A DNA stretch of 64,000 nt from Photobacterium sp. JCM 19050 (GTDB taxonomy: Bacteria > Pseudomonadota > Gammaproteobacteria > Enterobacterales > Vibrionaceae), in the NCBI GenBank assembly GCA_001310455.1, contig BAXG01000031.1, positions 1 to 64,000 of the forward strand, in the 5' to 3' direction. Every line of letters begins with the position of its first letter. Within the stretch, counting starts at the first letter, position 1. Shown here in pieces: positions 20,924 to 32,161 of the stretch. The notes beneath the pieces are model-generated. The model was not told where the DNA came from and made no database searches. It saw only the letters and a list, made by a program, of their open reading frames with translations. Both the position numbers and the translations under genes were made by a program.

Positions 20924-22116
20924 ATTGTCACCTTAGCAACCTGCTCAGTGGCATAAACCCTTGCCATTCTATCGACCTCAAGTAACCAATCCAAGCTATC
21001 AGCACTTTCAATCGGTGTGCGTTCAAGAACAGCTGCATTAACTTCTGCAATTTGTGTGAATCGAATCTTTCCGGCAAGGAAGGCAGCAACTGCGATTTCG
21101 TTCGCCGCATTGAGCGTTGTGGTTGCAGCCTGGCCGGAGTAACAGGCATCAATTGCCAGTTTCAAACACGGATATCGGGCAAAATCCGGTGCCAGGAAAG
21201 TCAGTTCTCCGAGCTGGGTAAAATCAAGTGGTGCCACACCAGCAACGATACGCTCCGGATACGCCATCGCGTTCGCAATCGGGGTGCGCATATCTGGTTG
21301 TCCCATCTGTGCCAATAAAGAACCATCCCGGTATTGCACCATAGAATGAATAACAGACTGCGGGTGAATCACGACTTTGAGTTGCTCCCGGCTGGCATTA
21401 AACAACCAGCGGGCTTCAATATACTCAAGGCCTTTATTCATCATTGTCGCGGAATCGACCGAGATTTTCGGTCCCATTGACCAGTTGGGGTGCGCTATTG
21501 CCATTGCCGGCGTCACATCAGGCAATGTATCAATATCACTGTAACGGAACGGGCCGCCAGAGCCGGTTAGCAGAATATGGCTGATTCCCTGCCCTGTAAG
21601 GTCACAACGTCCCGGCTGAAGTTGAACGGCTTCTGGCAGGCATTGGAAAATGGCGTTGTGTTCACTGTCTACAGGAAGAAGCTCCGCACCATATTGGTGG
21701 ACAGCATCAATAAACAACTGACCGGACATGACCAGCGCTTCTTTGTTGGCAAGCAGAACACGTTTTCCTGCTTTCACCGCAGACATGGTTGGCATTAGGC
21801 CGGCAGCGCCGACAATCGCAGCCATAACAGTGTCAACTTCTTCCAGGGAAGCAACGTCGCAAAGACCCTGCTCACCTTCCAGTACCTCGCACTCCAGCCC
21901 GTCTGCAGTCAAAAGGTCGCGCAGTTGTTGTGCACTTTTTTCACACCCCATCGCCACATAAACAGGCTTCCACTTTCGGCAAAGGGCATGCATTTTGTCG
22001 ACATTGCTGTTGGCTGCCAGAGCGATAACTTGGTAGGAAGAAGGATTGTGTTCAATCACTGAAAGCGTGCTGGCACCAATTGAACCAGTCGCGCCGAGTA
22101 AGGTTAGCTTACGCAT
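20920..22116 (-). CDS. dxr: 1-deoxy-D-xylulose-5-phosphate reductoisomerase
   Basis: Dxr (IspC) makes methylerythritol phosphate, the committed step of the non-mevalonate isoprenoid route; UppS, encoded nearby, uses the end product. LLGATGSIG near the N-terminus is the NADPH site. The active site includes the [13 protein letters not shown] and [12 protein letters not shown] segments and MAYPERI. The frame is intact at 398 residues, the usual length. It starts a tight pair with rseP. Confidence 0.97.
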   Translation of the reverse strand: MRKLTLLGATGSIGASTLSVIEHNPSSYQVIALAANSNVDKMHALCRKWKPVYVAMGCEKSAQQLRDLLTADGLECEVLEGEQGLCDVASLEEVDTVMAAIVGAAGLMPTMSAVKAGKRVLLANKEALVMSGQLFIDAVHQYGAELLPVDSEHNAIFQCLPEAVQLQPGRCDLTGQGISHILLTGSGGPFRYSDIDTLPDVTPAMAIAHPNWSMGPKISVDSATMMNKGLEYIEARWLFNASREQLKVVIHPQSVIHSMVQYRDGSLLAQMGQPDMRTPIANAMAYPERIVAGVAPLDFTQLGELTFLAPDFARYPCLKLAIDACYSGQAATTTLNAANEIAVAAFLAGKIRFTQIAEVNAAVLERTPIESADSLDWLLEVDRMARVYATEQVAKVTI

Positions 22117-22136
22117 AAATCAAACCTGTTTGACGA

Positions 22137-22170
22137 AAATCGCCCCTTGTTTTCTTGCTAAGGGGCGATT
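22137..22170 (-). terminator. hairpin between cdsA and dxr
   Basis: An AATCGCCCCTT/AAGGGGCGATT stem is followed on the minus strand by TTTCG. The T tract is short, so it may attenuate rather than fully stop cdsA transcription into dxr-rseP-bamA. Confidence 0.6.
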
Positions 22171-22176
22171 GATATT

Positions 22177-23024
22177 TTACATCTGCCAGAAGTACAACAA
22201 GGTGAATACAGGAAACGCCGCCGTTAAACTGTCTATACGATCCAGGATGCCTCCATGGCCAGGTAAAATATTTCCGCTGTCCTTTACACCGGAAACCCGT
22301 TTGAACATGCTCTCGGCCAAATCACCAAGGACTGAAGCCAGTACGGTAACCAGCGTGACGCCGCCAAGTGCCGCTGCGCTTGAAAATTCAATATTGAATG
22401 CAGTCGCCGCCCCGAAAGACACCAGAATCGCAGCAACGATGCCGCCGACCAGGCTTCAACGGTTTTATTCGGGCTGACATTAGGCGCCATTTTACGCTTT
22501 CCGAATTTCTTACCGGCAAAATACGCTCCGCTGTCAGCCGCCCATACCATCAGGCAAACCAGCAACAGCAGTTTCGCGCCGTAAAACGGTTCTTCCGGCA
22601 GGTGGGAATATCGCAGAATCAGCACGCTCCAGAAAAAAGGAACCAGCGTCATGATACCGAAAAGATGACGCAGTACACTGCTGTGGGACCACCATGATGC
22701 GCTGCGAGGGTAAGAAAGTACGAATACAGTTGCGAGAAGCCACCATGCTACACCGGCCCCCACGATTTCCACGCTGCCCATCGCCAGATGATTGATGCTG
22801 TCTACATCAAACGGGATAAAAACAGCGCTGGCGCCAAGGGCAACAACCTGTGGAATCAGAGAACGAATTTTGCTGTCACCCGGGGTGAACTGCGTCCACT
22901 CCCAGTGTCCCAGTAAAGTAACCAGCATTAATGCGACGAAAAACGGAAAAGGGGGAAGATAAAAGATTCCCGCGACAACTAACGGAGCAAGCACAAGCGC
23001 TGTCAAAACACGTTGTTTGAGCAA
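22177..23024 (-). CDS. cdsA: phosphatidate cytidylyltransferase, frameshifted
   Basis: CdsA makes CDP-diacylglycerol from CTP and phosphatidate in the inner membrane, the branch point for all phospholipids. It is strongly hydrophobic with about eight membrane helices. [20 protein letters not shown] at the C-terminus is the family signature with the metal-binding residues. One G is missing near 22454 in an NKTVEGLVGG context. Repair gives about 282 residues, as in E. coli (285). It lies between uppS and dxr, the conserved order. Confidence 0.95.
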
Positions 23025-23049
23025 ACCAATTCCTCTTATATTGCCAATC

Positions 23050-23813
23050 TTATTGTTTCATCATTGCTTTTATCTGGTCGCCCGTGCAGCCAAAACGGCG
23101 TTCGCGCGAGACATACCAGGCAATGGCATCCGAGAGACTTTGCTCATCAAAATCTGGCCAGAACTGTTCAGTGAAATAGAATTCAGCATAGGCCGCCTGC
23201 CACAACATAAAATTACTGATGCGACATTCACCACTGGTACGAATAAGCAGATCTACCTGCGGCATCTCAGAGGTGGTTAAACATTTTTCCACTAAGGATT
23301 CATTTACCGCACCGCTGACGAGTTTTCCGTCTTCTATCAATTGCGCGATGCGTTTTGCCGCCTGGGCAATATCCCATTGCCCGCCATAATTTGCGGCGAT
23401 ATTCAGGGTCATACCTTCGTTTTGCGCTGTCATTGCCTCTGCCGATGCAATCTTGTCACGCAGGTTTTCACTGAAACGGCTGGTATCCCCAATGATTTTA
23501 AGACGGACTCCGTTTTTATGAAGGCGCCTTGCCTCCCGGCTCAGCACGGTGACAAATAGATCCATCAACAGGCTGACTTCATCTTCAGGACGACGCCAGT
23601 TTTCACTGCTGAAAGCGAACAGGTAAGTACTTTAATTCCCAACCGGTTGGCTGCTGATACGGTTCTGCGGACAGCTTCGACACCTGCTTTATGCCCGAAA
23701 ACCCGGGCTTTCCCTCGGGCCTTCGCCCATCGGCCGTTGCCGTCCATAATGACGGCGATGTGCTGAGGGAGCAATGTTGTATCAAGCAACGTGTCAACTG
23801 TTTGCTTATTCAT
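23050..23813 (-). CDS. uppS: undecaprenyl diphosphate synthase, frameshifted
   Basis: UppS (IspU) extends farnesyl diphosphate with isopentenyl units to the C55 carrier for peptidoglycan and [19 protein letters not shown] carries the catalytic Asp of cis-prenyltransferases, and [18 protein letters not shown] is the C-terminal signature. One C is missing near 23622, where the family has [10 protein letters not shown]. The repaired protein has about 254 residues. I chose the ATG at 23813; the open frame extends farther but unlike the family. Confidence 0.95.
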
Positions 23814-23831
23814 AGCACCTCTAAAATACGC

Positions 23832-23862
23832 AAAAAGCGCTGTGCTGCCCGCACAGCGCTTC
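23832..23862 (-). terminator. terminator of frr
   Basis: The 10-bp stem AGCGCTGTGC/GCACAGCGCT is followed on the minus strand by TTTTTGCG. It sits between the frr stop and the uppS start. Confidence 0.8.
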
Positions 23863-23889
23863 ATTCAGAGCCGAAGAGTGTAGCGGGAA

Positions 23890-24447
23890 TTAGACTTCCA
23901 TCAACTCTTTTTCTTTGGCTTCAAGAACCGCATCAATGTTTTTGATCGCAGCATCTGTCAGCTTTTGAATATCATCCTGGCCACGACGATCCTCATCTTC
24001 TGAGATTTCTTTTTCCTTCAGAAGTGCTTTCAGATCGCTGTTTGCATCACGGCGAATGTTACGTACAGCAACACGACCTTGCTCAGCTTCACCACGAACG
24101 ACCTTCACCAAGTCACGACGACGCTCTTCAGTCAGCGGAGGCAGAGGAACACGGATTACAGTACCCGCAGACATTGGGTTCAGACCCAGATCTGAAGCCA
24201 TGATCGCTTTTTCTACTGCTGGAGCAACCTGACGGTCAAATACGGTCAGTGCCAGTGTGCGTGAATCTTCTGTAGTGATAGAAGCCAACTGCTTCAGAGG
24301 CGTTTTTGCACCGTAGTATTCAACGGAGATGCCATCCAGAATGCTTGGGTGCGCACGGCCTGTACGTACTTTTGCCAGGGTGTTGCGCAGTGCTTCAACG
24401 CTTTTTTCCATGCGTTGTTTTGCATCTTCTTTAATTTCGTTAATCAC
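23890..24447 (-). CDS. frr: ribosome recycling factor
   Basis: RRF splits post-termination ribosomes with EF-G. The 185-residue protein shows the family pattern: [26 protein letters not shown], then [28 protein letters not shown] and the C-terminal helix [20 protein letters not shown]. The frame is intact. It follows pyrH by about 50 bases in the conserved rpsB-tsf-pyrH-frr order. Confidence 0.98.
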   Translation of the reverse strand: MINEIKEDAKQRMEKSVEALRNTLAKVRTGRAHPSILDGISVEYYGAKTPLKQLASITTEDSRTLALTVFDRQVAPAVEKAIMASDLGLNPMSAGTVIRVPLPPLTEERRRDLVKVVRGEAEQGRVAVRNIRRDANSDLKALLKEKEISEDEDRRGQDDIQKLTDAAIKNIDAVLEAKEKELMEV

Positions 24448-24498
24448 GTTTTTATCCTTTCTGGGATCGTAACCGGCATATTATGCCACTGTTCAGGC

Positions 24499-25226
24499 TT
24501 ATGCGTTAGAAATCAGAGTGCCTTCAGGCTCGCCCATCACCACGCGACGGAGAGCACCAGGCTTGTTCATGTTGAAAACGCGGATAGCATACCGTGGTCA
24601 CGCGCCAGCGTGAACGCAGCCAGGTCCATCACTTTCAACTCTTTCTCCAGAACTTCTTGGTAGGAGAGCTTACCATAAAGTTCCGCATCCGGGTTTTTCG
24701 CCGGATCTTCAGAGAACACGCCGTCTACCTTGGTGGCTTTGATTACAACGTCGGCTTCAATTTCAATACCGCGCAGGCATGCTGCTGAATCGGTAGTGAA
24801 GAACGGGTTACCGGTACCGGCAGAGAAAATCACGACGCGCTCGTTACGCAGTTGGCTGATTGCCTCTGCCCAGCTGTAGTTGTCACACACACCATTAAGA
24901 GGAATAGCAGACATCAATTTGGCGTTCACATAGGCACGGTGCAGCGCATCACGCATTGCCAGACCGTTCATCACAGTCGCCAACATACCCATGTGGTCAC
25001 CCACAACACGGTTCATCCCTGCTTCAGCAAGGCCGGCGCCACGGAACAGGTTTCCGCCACCGATAACCACACCAACCTGGACACCGAGTTCAACCAGTTC
25101 TTTGACTTCTTGCGCCATACGATCAAGTACAGCAGGATCGATACCAAAACCTTCGGTACCCTGCAGTGCTTCACCACTCAGTTTAAGCAGGATTCGTTGA
25201 TAAACAGGTTTAGGATTTGTGGTCAT
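24499..25226 (-). CDS. pyrH: UMP kinase, frameshifted near the C-terminus
   Basis: PyrH phosphorylates UMP to UDP and belongs to the amino-acid-kinase fold. Visible motifs are [45 protein letters not shown] and [13 protein letters not shown]. One base is missing near 24587, in [17 protein letters not shown]. Restoring it extends the protein to the TAA at 24499 and about 242 residues. I chose the ATG at 25226 over the alternative start at 25247. PyrH is essential, so the truncation is not credible. Confidence 0.96.
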
Positions 25227-25263
25227 TGTTTTTACCTTTCTTGGCACAATCGGGGATGGAGTT

Positions 25264-25300
25264 GTGAAAAGACCGCAGCGTTTCGGACTGCGGTCTTTGA
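25264..25300 (-). terminator. terminator after tsf
   Basis: An AAAGACCGCAG/CTGCGGTCTTTT stem with a 9-base loop ends the rpsB-tsf transcript upstream of pyrH. Confidence 0.8.
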
Positions 25301-25318
25301 TATTTGCTACAAGATCAA

Positions 25319-26157
25319 TTAGATCTTCTGAGCAGCAGCAACTTCAGCAGCGAAGTCTACTTCTTGTCTCTCGATACCTTCACCTACTTCCAGGCGTACG
25401 AAGGTAGAAACTGAAGCGCCTTTTTCTTTCAGGATTTCGCCAACGGTCTTCTTAGGTTCCATGATGAACGCTTGACCAGTCAGAGAAACTTCGCCGGTGA
25501 ACTTCTTCATGCGGCCGATAACCATCTTCTCAGCAATTTCAGCAGGCTTGCCTTCGTTCATCGCGATTTCGATTTGGATTTGCTTCTCTTTTTCTACTAC
25601 GTCAGCTGGTACATCGTCAGGAGTTACGTACTCAGGCTTAGACGCTGCAACATGCATAGCAACGTGCTTCAGAGTTTCAGCGTCGCCTTCACCGGCAACA
25701 ACTACACCGATGCGGTCGCCGTGACGGTAAGAGGCCAGCTCTGCACCTTCAACGTACTGTACGCGACGGATAGAAACGTTTTCACCGATCTTAGCAACCA
25801 GTGCAACGCGAGCTTCTTCGAATTGAGCTTGCAGCTCTTCTACGGTTGCTTTTGAAGCCAGGGCAGCTTCAGCAACTTCGTTAGCGAAAGCAGTGAAGTT
25901 ACCGTCTTTAGCAACGAAGTCAGTCTGGCAGTTAACTTCAACCAGCGCAGCAACACCGTTCGCATCTTTGATGATGATGGTGCCTTCAGCAGCTACGTTA
26001 CCCGCTTTCTTAGCAGCTTTAGCAGCACCGCTCTTACGCATGTTTTCAATTGCCAGCTCGATGTCGCCGTTGGTTTCAACCAGCGCCTTCTTACATTCCA
26101 TCATACCTGCGCCAGTACGTTCGCGCAGTTCTTTTACCAGGCAGCAGTAACAGCCAT
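25319..26157 (-). CDS. tsf: translation elongation factor Ts, frameshifted near the start
   Basis: EF-Ts is the nucleotide exchange factor for EF-Tu. [20 protein letters not shown] is the N-terminal signature, and [14 protein letters not shown] is the TDFV motif that inserts into EF-Tu. The natural ATG is at 26157, giving MAVTAA, but one base is missing near 26141. The computed frame therefore only opens from a TTG at 26164 with a garbled N-terminus. Repair gives about 279 residues. It is co-transcribed with rpsB. Confidence 0.97.
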
Positions 26158-26191
26158 GATTCAATCCTCAATTCGATACAGTTCAGGTAAA

Positions 26192-26221
26192 ATTCAGGGG
26201 CCCCGATTCTGGTGGCCCTGA
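26192..26221 (-). terminator. possible attenuator between rpsB and tsf
   Basis: A G/C-rich hairpin (TCAGGGCC pairing with GGCCCCTGA, with a bulge) is followed by ATTTTA. E. coli also has partial termination between rpsB and tsf, so a modest attenuator is a reasonable reading. Confidence 0.5.
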
Positions 26222-26290
26222 TAACCATACTTAGTTTACAGCGTGCAGTTCATGCTGCTCACTAAGGACGCTCACAAGGAGCTTGTAGAC

Positions 26291-27019
26291 TTACTCAGCG
26301 ACTTCTACCAGCTCGTCTTCAGCCTGAGCAACGATGTCTTGGTTACGGCCTTCTTTGTAAGTGCCAGAAACCGCATCCAGGTACAGTTGAACTGCACGGA
26401 TTGCGTCGTCGTTGCCTGGGATAACGTAGTCAACGCCATCTGGATCAGAGTTGGTATCAACTACTGCGAATACTGGGATGCCCAGGTTGTTCGCTTCTTT
26501 GATAGCGATGTGCTCGTGATCTGCGTCGATAACGAACAGAGCGTCAGGCAGACCACCCATGTTCTTGATACCGCCCAGAGACTTCTCAAGCTTTTCCATT
26601 TCGCGAGTGCGCATCAGCGCTTCTTTCTTGGTCAGCTTGTCGAAAGTACCGTCGGTAGACTGAGTTTCCAGATCTTTCAGACGCTTGATTGACTGGCGAA
26701 CAGTTTTCCAGTTGGTCAGCATGCCGCCCAACCAGCGGTTGTTCACATAGTACTGGTCACAGCTTTCTGCAGCTGACTTAACAGCTTCGCTCGCAGCGCG
26801 CTTAGTACCAACAAACAGCAGCTTGCCTTTACGCTCACCCAGCTTGGTGATTTCAGCCAGTGCTTCGTTGAACATTGGTACAGTTTTTTCAAGGTTGATG
26901 ATGTGAACACGGTTACGAGCACCGAAGATGTAAGACTTCATCTTTGGGTTCCAGTAACGGGTCTGGTGACCGAAGTGCACACCGGCCTTCAGCATATCGC
27001 GCATTGATACAGTTGCCAT
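26291..27019 (-). CDS. rpsB: 30S ribosomal protein S2
   Basis: S2 binds at the head-body junction of the 30S subunit and is needed for S1 binding. [22 protein letters not shown] is the N-terminal family signature (22 residues, quoted here only by ends: MRDML to NPKM), and [20 protein letters not shown] is the second signature. The ATG at 27019 follows a GAGGAAAA ribosome site and gives 242 residues. The frame is intact. It heads the rpsB-tsf operon. Confidence 0.98.
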   Translation of the reverse strand: MATVSMRDMLKAGVHFGHQTRYWNPKMKSYIFGARNRVHIINLEKTVPMFNEALAEITKLGERKGKLLFVGTKRAASEAVKSAAESCDQYYVNNRWLGGMLTNWKTVRQSIKRLKDLETQSTDGTFDKLTKKEALMRTREMEKLEKSLGGIKNMGGLPDALFVIDADHEHIAIKEANNLGIPVFAVVDTNSDPDGVDYVIPGNDDAIRAVQLYLDAVSGTYKEGRNQDIVAQAEDELVEVAE

Positions 27020-27346
27020 TGAGTTTTCCTCGTTGGGGTTAAGCCTCCACATACCCCATGCCGCCGACCCATCTGATTAAGGCATCAGGCAGGCACCCCG
27101 GAACATGTGCCGGTATGTGTGTGAGTTAACGTTAATAAAAAGATAATTTGACCGCGTAATCAAAAAGCTCAATTTTTGAGCCCCTTTCTTACTTTCACAG
27201 TCGGCGCGCTTTATACCACAAAATGACTACTGGAATCCAGTAGCAATGTCGCTTTCATGGCATCCGAAATCACGCCGAGGTTTCCAGATTCACACCGGAT
27301 TGATACCATATATTGATTGCTAATTATTTACAGCAGAGAGTGTGTA
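27020..27346 (-). promoter_or_regulatory. rpsB 5' leader and divergent rpsB/map promoter region
   Basis: This 327-base gap has no protein gene. On the minus strand, close to the rpsB ribosome site, lies a hairpin with GGGGT/ACCCC arms and a loop that contains GGAGG (about 27034-27056), preceded by further G/C-rich inverted segments (27070-27110). Gammaproteobacterial rpsB leaders fold into a structure through which S2 represses its own operon, so this is a candidate S2-responsive leader. The A/T-rich stretch at 27125-27200 presumably holds the rpsB promoter. I cannot place exact -35/-10 boxes for either gene. Confidence 0.45.
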
Positions 27347-28143
27347 ATGGCATAGTCATCAAAACTGCCGAAGAAATTGAAAAAATGCGGGTAGCCGGCC
27401 GACTGGCTGCAGACGTTCTTGAAATGATCGAACCGCATGTAAAAGCAGGCGTTACCACCCGTGAACTGGATGATATCTGCCATAAGTACATCACAGAAGT
27501 TCAAGGCGCTATTCCTGCCCCTCTGAACTACCACGGATTCCCGAAATCCATTTGCACATCTATCAACCATGTGGTTTGCCACGGCATTCCTAACGACGAC
27601 GAAGTGTTAAAAGACGGCGATATTATCAACCTCGATATCACCGTAATTAAAGATGGCTACCACGGCGATACCTCTAAGATGTTCCTCATCGGCGACGTAT
27701 CTCTGGAGGACCGTCGACTTTGCCGTGTCACCCAGGAATCACTTTATGCAGCAATCCGTAAAGTGAAGCCGGGTGCAACTGTGGGTGATCTGGGTAGCAC
27801 TATCCAGAAGCACATTAAAAACAGCAATGCTCGCTACTCCATCGTACGTGACTACTGTGGCCATGGCATCGGTGCTGAGTTCCATGAAGAGCCTCAGGTT
27901 GTTCATTACAAGAACAACGACCGCACTGTGCTCAAACCGGGTATGTGCTTTACCATTGAGCCAATGATCAACGCCGGTAAATTTACTACCGAGCTTAATG
28001 ATGAAGACGGCTGGACGGTTTATACCGCTGACCGCAAAAAGTCAGCCCAATACGAACATACCATTTTGGTCACTGACAACGGTTGCGAAGTTCTGACACT
28101 GCGTGCGGAAGAAGATTTCCCCCGCCATGTGGTGAGCAAGTAA
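27347..28143 (+). CDS. map: type I methionine aminopeptidase, frameshifted at codon 2
   Basis: Map removes the initiator methionine from nascent proteins. Metal ligands are visible in the conserved segments: HVVCHGIPND (substrate His), INLDITVIKDGYHGDTSKMF (two Asp), YCGHGIGAEFHEEP (His) and TIEPMI (Glu), with the last Glu near YEHTILVT. The natural ATG is at 27347, but one base is missing at about 27351, so from that ATG the frame stops at once. The restored N-terminus reads M-A-IVIKTAEEIEKMRVAGR, and the protein has about 265 residues (E. coli 264). It is divergent from rpsB. Confidence 0.96.
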
Positions 28144-28151
28144 GCATCCTT

Positions 28152-28178
28152 TAGCCGGCCATCGTGCCGGCTTTTTTA
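28152..28178 (+). terminator. terminator of map
   Basis: The 6-bp perfect stem GCCGGC/GCCGGC with a CATCGT loop and a TTTTTTATA tail lies 10 bases after the map stop. Confidence 0.8.
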
Positions 28179-28231
28179 TACATTGATAAAAAAATAACAA
28201 CAACACAGCGCTTTTGACTGCAGGGAATGCA

Positions 28232-30850
28232 ATGACTGATACTTTTCTTTCGCCGGATTCACTTCAGGAATCCGACCTTTGTCCGGCCGCACTGAAACAG
28301 CAACTGGCCTTTTTCTTCGAACAACAAAAAGAACGTTTCCTGCAACAGGCGCCGGTGGCGGATCTGGTATTTGAGCGCGCCTCCTATATGGACGGCTTGC
28401 TAAACCGCCTGTGGACCCATTTTGAGTTTACGCAATGCCCCACTTTATCCTTAATTGCCGTCGGCGGTTACGGGCGCGGGGAACTGCACCCACTTTCTGA
28501 TATTGACCTGCTGCTACTAAGTGACAGCCGCCTCGACAAAAAGACCGAAACCAAAATCAGTGAGTTCATCACACTGCTTTGGGATCTCAAGTTGGAAGTC
28601 GGGCACAGTGTCCGAACTCTCGATGAATGCGTCGCCGTTGGGCTGGACGACTTGACCGTTGCCACCAACCTGCAGGAAGCCCGGTTACTGTGTGGCAACA
28701 AGGCGCTGTTCCACCGGCTTAAAATGCGTATTCACGCAGAAAATTTCTGGCCAAGTGATGTGTTTTTCCGGGCGAAAGTGGAAGAGCAAACAGAACGCCA
28801 CGCCCGCTATCACGACACCGCATTCAACCTGGAACCGGACATCAAATCCACGCCCGGCGGCCTGCGCGATATTCACACGCTGAGCTGGGTGGCCCGTCGC
28901 CATTTCGGTGCAACCACCCTGATGGAAATGAGCCGTTTCGGATTTCTGACCGATGCCGAATACCGGGAGCTCAATGAATGCCAGAACATGCTGTGGCGAA
29001 TCCGCTTTGCCCTTCACCTGCACCTTCGCCGTTATGACAACCGGTTGACTTTCGGCTACCAGGCGGCAGTTGCAGAAACGCTCGGTTACCAGGGAGAAGG
29101 GAACCGTGGCGTTGAGTTTATGATGAAGGACTTTTTCCGCACCCTGGGTCGCGTGGCTGAGCTGAATCATATGCTCCTCCAGCTTTTCGAACAGGCGATT
29201 CTCGGTGAAGCGACGGTGACAAAATCTGTACTATCGATGAGGACTTCCAACTTCGCGGAAACCTTATTGAGGCGCGGAAACCGGCGCTTTTCCAGGCGCG
29301 ACCCGATACCATCCTCGACCTGTTTCTGCACCTTGCCGGTGACAGCGACATTAAGGGGATATCTGCCGCAACCCTGCGCCAACTTCGTACCGCAAGGCGC
29401 CGGCTGAACCGGTTCCTTTGTGATATTCCGGAAGCTCGGGCCAAATTTATGGAGCTGGTTCGCCACCCTAATGCCCTGACCCGGGTCTTTACCCTGATGC
29501 ACCGTCACGGTGTGATGTCAGCTTACCTGCCGCAATGGAGTCAGATTGTCGGCCAGATGCAGTTTGACCTTTTCCATGTCTATACCGTTGATGAGCATAC
29601 CATCCGGCTTCTTAAGCATATAAACCGCTTTACCAAGGAAAAATACCGCGAGCGCCACCCCATCTGCTGCGAAGTGCTTCCGCGGATTAACAAACGCGAA
29701 CTGTTGATAATGGCTGCGATTTTCCACGATATTGGCAAAGGCCGGGGCGGGGATCATTCAGAAATCGGGGCGGAAGAAGTCTGGCAGGTCTGTATTGACC
29801 ATGGCCTGTCCAAACCGGAGGCCAATCTGGTGTCATGGCTGGTGCGAAACCACCTGTTAATGTCTGTTACCGCCCAGCGGCGGGATATCTATGACCCGGA
29901 CGTTATCCGTGAATTTGCCTCGAAGGTGCGTGATGAAGAGCGCCTTGATTTGCTGGTGTGTCTGACCGTCGCAGATATCAACGCCACCAACCCGGAACTT
30001 TGGAACAGTTGGAAACGCACCCTGCTGGCCGAACTGTACTACTCCACCCAGCGTGCGTTACGCCGCGGTCTGGAAAACCCGCCGGATGTCCGCGACCGCA
30101 TCCGACATAATCAACACCTCGCCAGTGCCCTGCTTCGCTCACAAGGGTTTGCCGCGCAGGAAATTGACGTACTCTGGCATCGCTTCAAAGCCGACTACTT
30201 CTTGCGCCACACTCACAAACAAATCGCCTGGCACAGTGCACATCTCCTGCAACACGACAAAAACGAGCCTTTGGTCCTTGTCAGTAAAAACGCCACCCGA
30301 GGTGGAACGGAAATCTTTGTATACAGCAAAGACCGAGTCAGCCTTTTCGCCCGTGTTGTCGCCGCACTGGATAAGAAAAACCTCAGTGTCCATGATGCCC
30401 AGATTATGACCAGCAAAGATGGTTTTGCGCTGGATACCTTTGTGGTTCTGGATCCGAACGGGGATGCCATTACGCCCGATCGCCACGACACCGTGGTCAA
30501 TGAAGTATGTAATGCGTTAAAGAGCGACGGACCGGTAAAAATCGTCAAGCGCCGGGCTCCGAGAAAATTGCAGCACTTTACGGTAAAAACCAAGGTCGAC
30601 TTCCTGCCAACCAAAACCGGTAAACGCACCCTGATGGAATTGGTTGCCCTGGACATGCCGGGACTGTTGGCCCGGGTAGGCGCAGTATTTGCGAAAGAAT
30701 CGGTCTCTGTACATGCAGCCAAGATCACCACCATAGGCGAACGTGCGGAGGACTTTTTTATTGTCACTCATACTGACGGCGCAGCTAACAGAAGCTCAGC
30801 AGGACAGCCTGAGGGCATCTCTGGTCGATAACCTTGCTGATCATGTTTAA
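28232..30850 (+). CDS. glnD: bifunctional uridylyltransferase/uridylyl-removing enzyme GlnD, two frameshifts
   Basis: GlnD senses glutamine and uridylylates or deuridylylates PII, controlling nitrogen assimilation. It has a nucleotidyltransferase domain ([19 protein letters not shown]), an HD domain ([14 protein letters not shown]) for removal, and two C-terminal ACT domains ([13 protein letters not shown] and [14 protein letters not shown]). The frame breaks near 29222 (one base missing) and near 30784 (two missing or one extra). Repair extends it to the TAA at 30848-30850, about 873 residues (E. coli 890). The ATG at 28232 follows CAGGGA. It sits downstream of map as in E. coli. Confidence 0.95.
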
Positions 30851-30948
30851 CACGGGATCAACACCACAACTCGGCAGGGTAATCCTGCCGGTTGACTGAT
30901 TTATTGATAGTCTACACTGGATAAAAATCATGCAGTAAAGAGGCGCCT

Positions 30949-31326
30949 ATGTACCCAAACCTGAAAAGTATTGGTATCGACAACCCGGAAAAAATTGAGC
31001 GCTACACCCTCCGTCAGGAGGCTTCCTACGACACACTGAAAATTTATTTTGTGAAGGCCAAAGGGGAATTATTCGCCAAAAGCGTGAAATTCAAATACCC
31101 ACGCCAGCGCAAGAATGTTTTGGTAGACAGTGGCAGCCGACAATACCGCGAAGTGACAGAGATAAACCGCAGCTTGTCACTTATTATTGATGAGCTGGAT
31201 CAGATAGTGGCAAAAGAACATGCCGAGCAGGATGTGAAAAAGAAAATCCTCAAGGATTTGCGCCACCTTGAAAAAGTCGTGGCCGCCAAGATCGAAGAGA
31301 TTGAGTCGGATCTCGAAAAACTGTAA
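30949..31326 (+). CDS. yaeH: DUF3461/UPF0325 protein YaeH
   Basis: The 125-residue protein matches E. coli YaeH throughout, with [32 protein letters not shown] and a charged C-terminal coiled coil ([20 protein letters not shown]). It is probably a small cytoplasmic helical protein of unknown function. It stands alone between glnD and a terminator; in E. coli it is also near the map-glnD-dapD region. Confidence 0.92.
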   Translation: MYPNLKSIGIDNPEKIERYTLRQEASYDTLKIYFVKAKGELFAKSVKFKYPRQRKNVLVDSGSRQYREVTEINRSLSLIIDELDQIVAKEHAEQDVKKKILKDLRHLEKVVAAKIEEIESDLEKL

Positions 31327-31330
31327 TGCC

Positions 31331-31360
31331 CCAAAGGGTGTGTCCACCGCACACCCTTTA
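31331..31360. terminator. bidirectional terminator between yaeH and truC
   Basis: A 10-bp stem AAAGGGTGTG/CACACCCTTT lies between the two converging genes. The flanking T tracts are short. Confidence 0.65.
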
Positions 31361-31378
31361 ATACGCATTTACCGGTTA

Positions 31379-32154
31379 TTACTCTTGAGAGGGAAACGCA
31401 CCGGGAGCATCCGGATTCACAGGCAGCATGCCGCCCCAGCCCAGACCTTCCAGCACACGCCCCCAACAAGCATCAACCCGAGCATGAATTTCTACTTTCT
31501 CCCCCGTCACCGGATGGGAGAATCGCAGTTCCGAGGCATGGAGCAGTAGTTGGTGCGCGCCAAATTCACTGCGGAAAATCCGATTATGACGCCCGTCACC
31601 ATGGTTAACATCACCAATAATATGGTGGTTTAAATGGTGCATATGGCGGCGCAGTTGATGTTTGCGCCCGGTGTGTGGGTTCATTTCCACCAGCGAATAC
31701 CGGCAGGTTGAAAACTTGCCAAGTGGAATCGGCAGTTCAGCCTTGCCAATGGCCGGTATTCGGTCACCGCATCCTTATATTCCGGCTCTTTAGTGGCAAA
31801 TTTATCCGCCACTTTGTCGTATTCTTCCTTCAAAGGATAATCCAGCACAGCGCCTTCCATCATCCAGCCCCGAACAATGGCATGGTAGGTCTTTTTCATC
31901 TCCCGCCCGGCAAACACAGGCATCATGGTCGAAGCAATTTCGCTGGAAAGGCCAAACAGCAAAACACCCGACGTCGGGCGGTCCAACCGGTGCAGCGGGA
32001 ATACGTGCTGGCCAATTTGGTCACGCAGGGTTTGCATGACAAAGCGGGTCTCACCTTTATCCAGCCACGAACGATGAACCAGCATCCCGGAAGGTTTGTT
32101 AACCGCAATCAGGTGTTCATCACGGTAGAGTATTTCTAACTGTTCTTGCATCAT
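31379..32154 (-). CDS. truC: tRNA pseudouridine(65) synthase TruC, frameshifted
   Basis: TruC isomerises U65 in tRNA-Ile and tRNA-Asp. HRLDRPTSGVLLF carries the catalytic Asp of the RluA-type family, EILYRDEHLIAVNKPSGMLVH (ends EILY to MLVH) is the N-terminal signature, and HTGRKHQLRRHM is the RNA-binding C-terminal motif. One A is missing near 31744. Repair gives about 258 residues (E. coli 260). It starts eight bases after the yqcC stop, matching the E. coli yqcC-truC pair. Confidence 0.94.
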
Positions 32155-32161
32155 CTATTGC

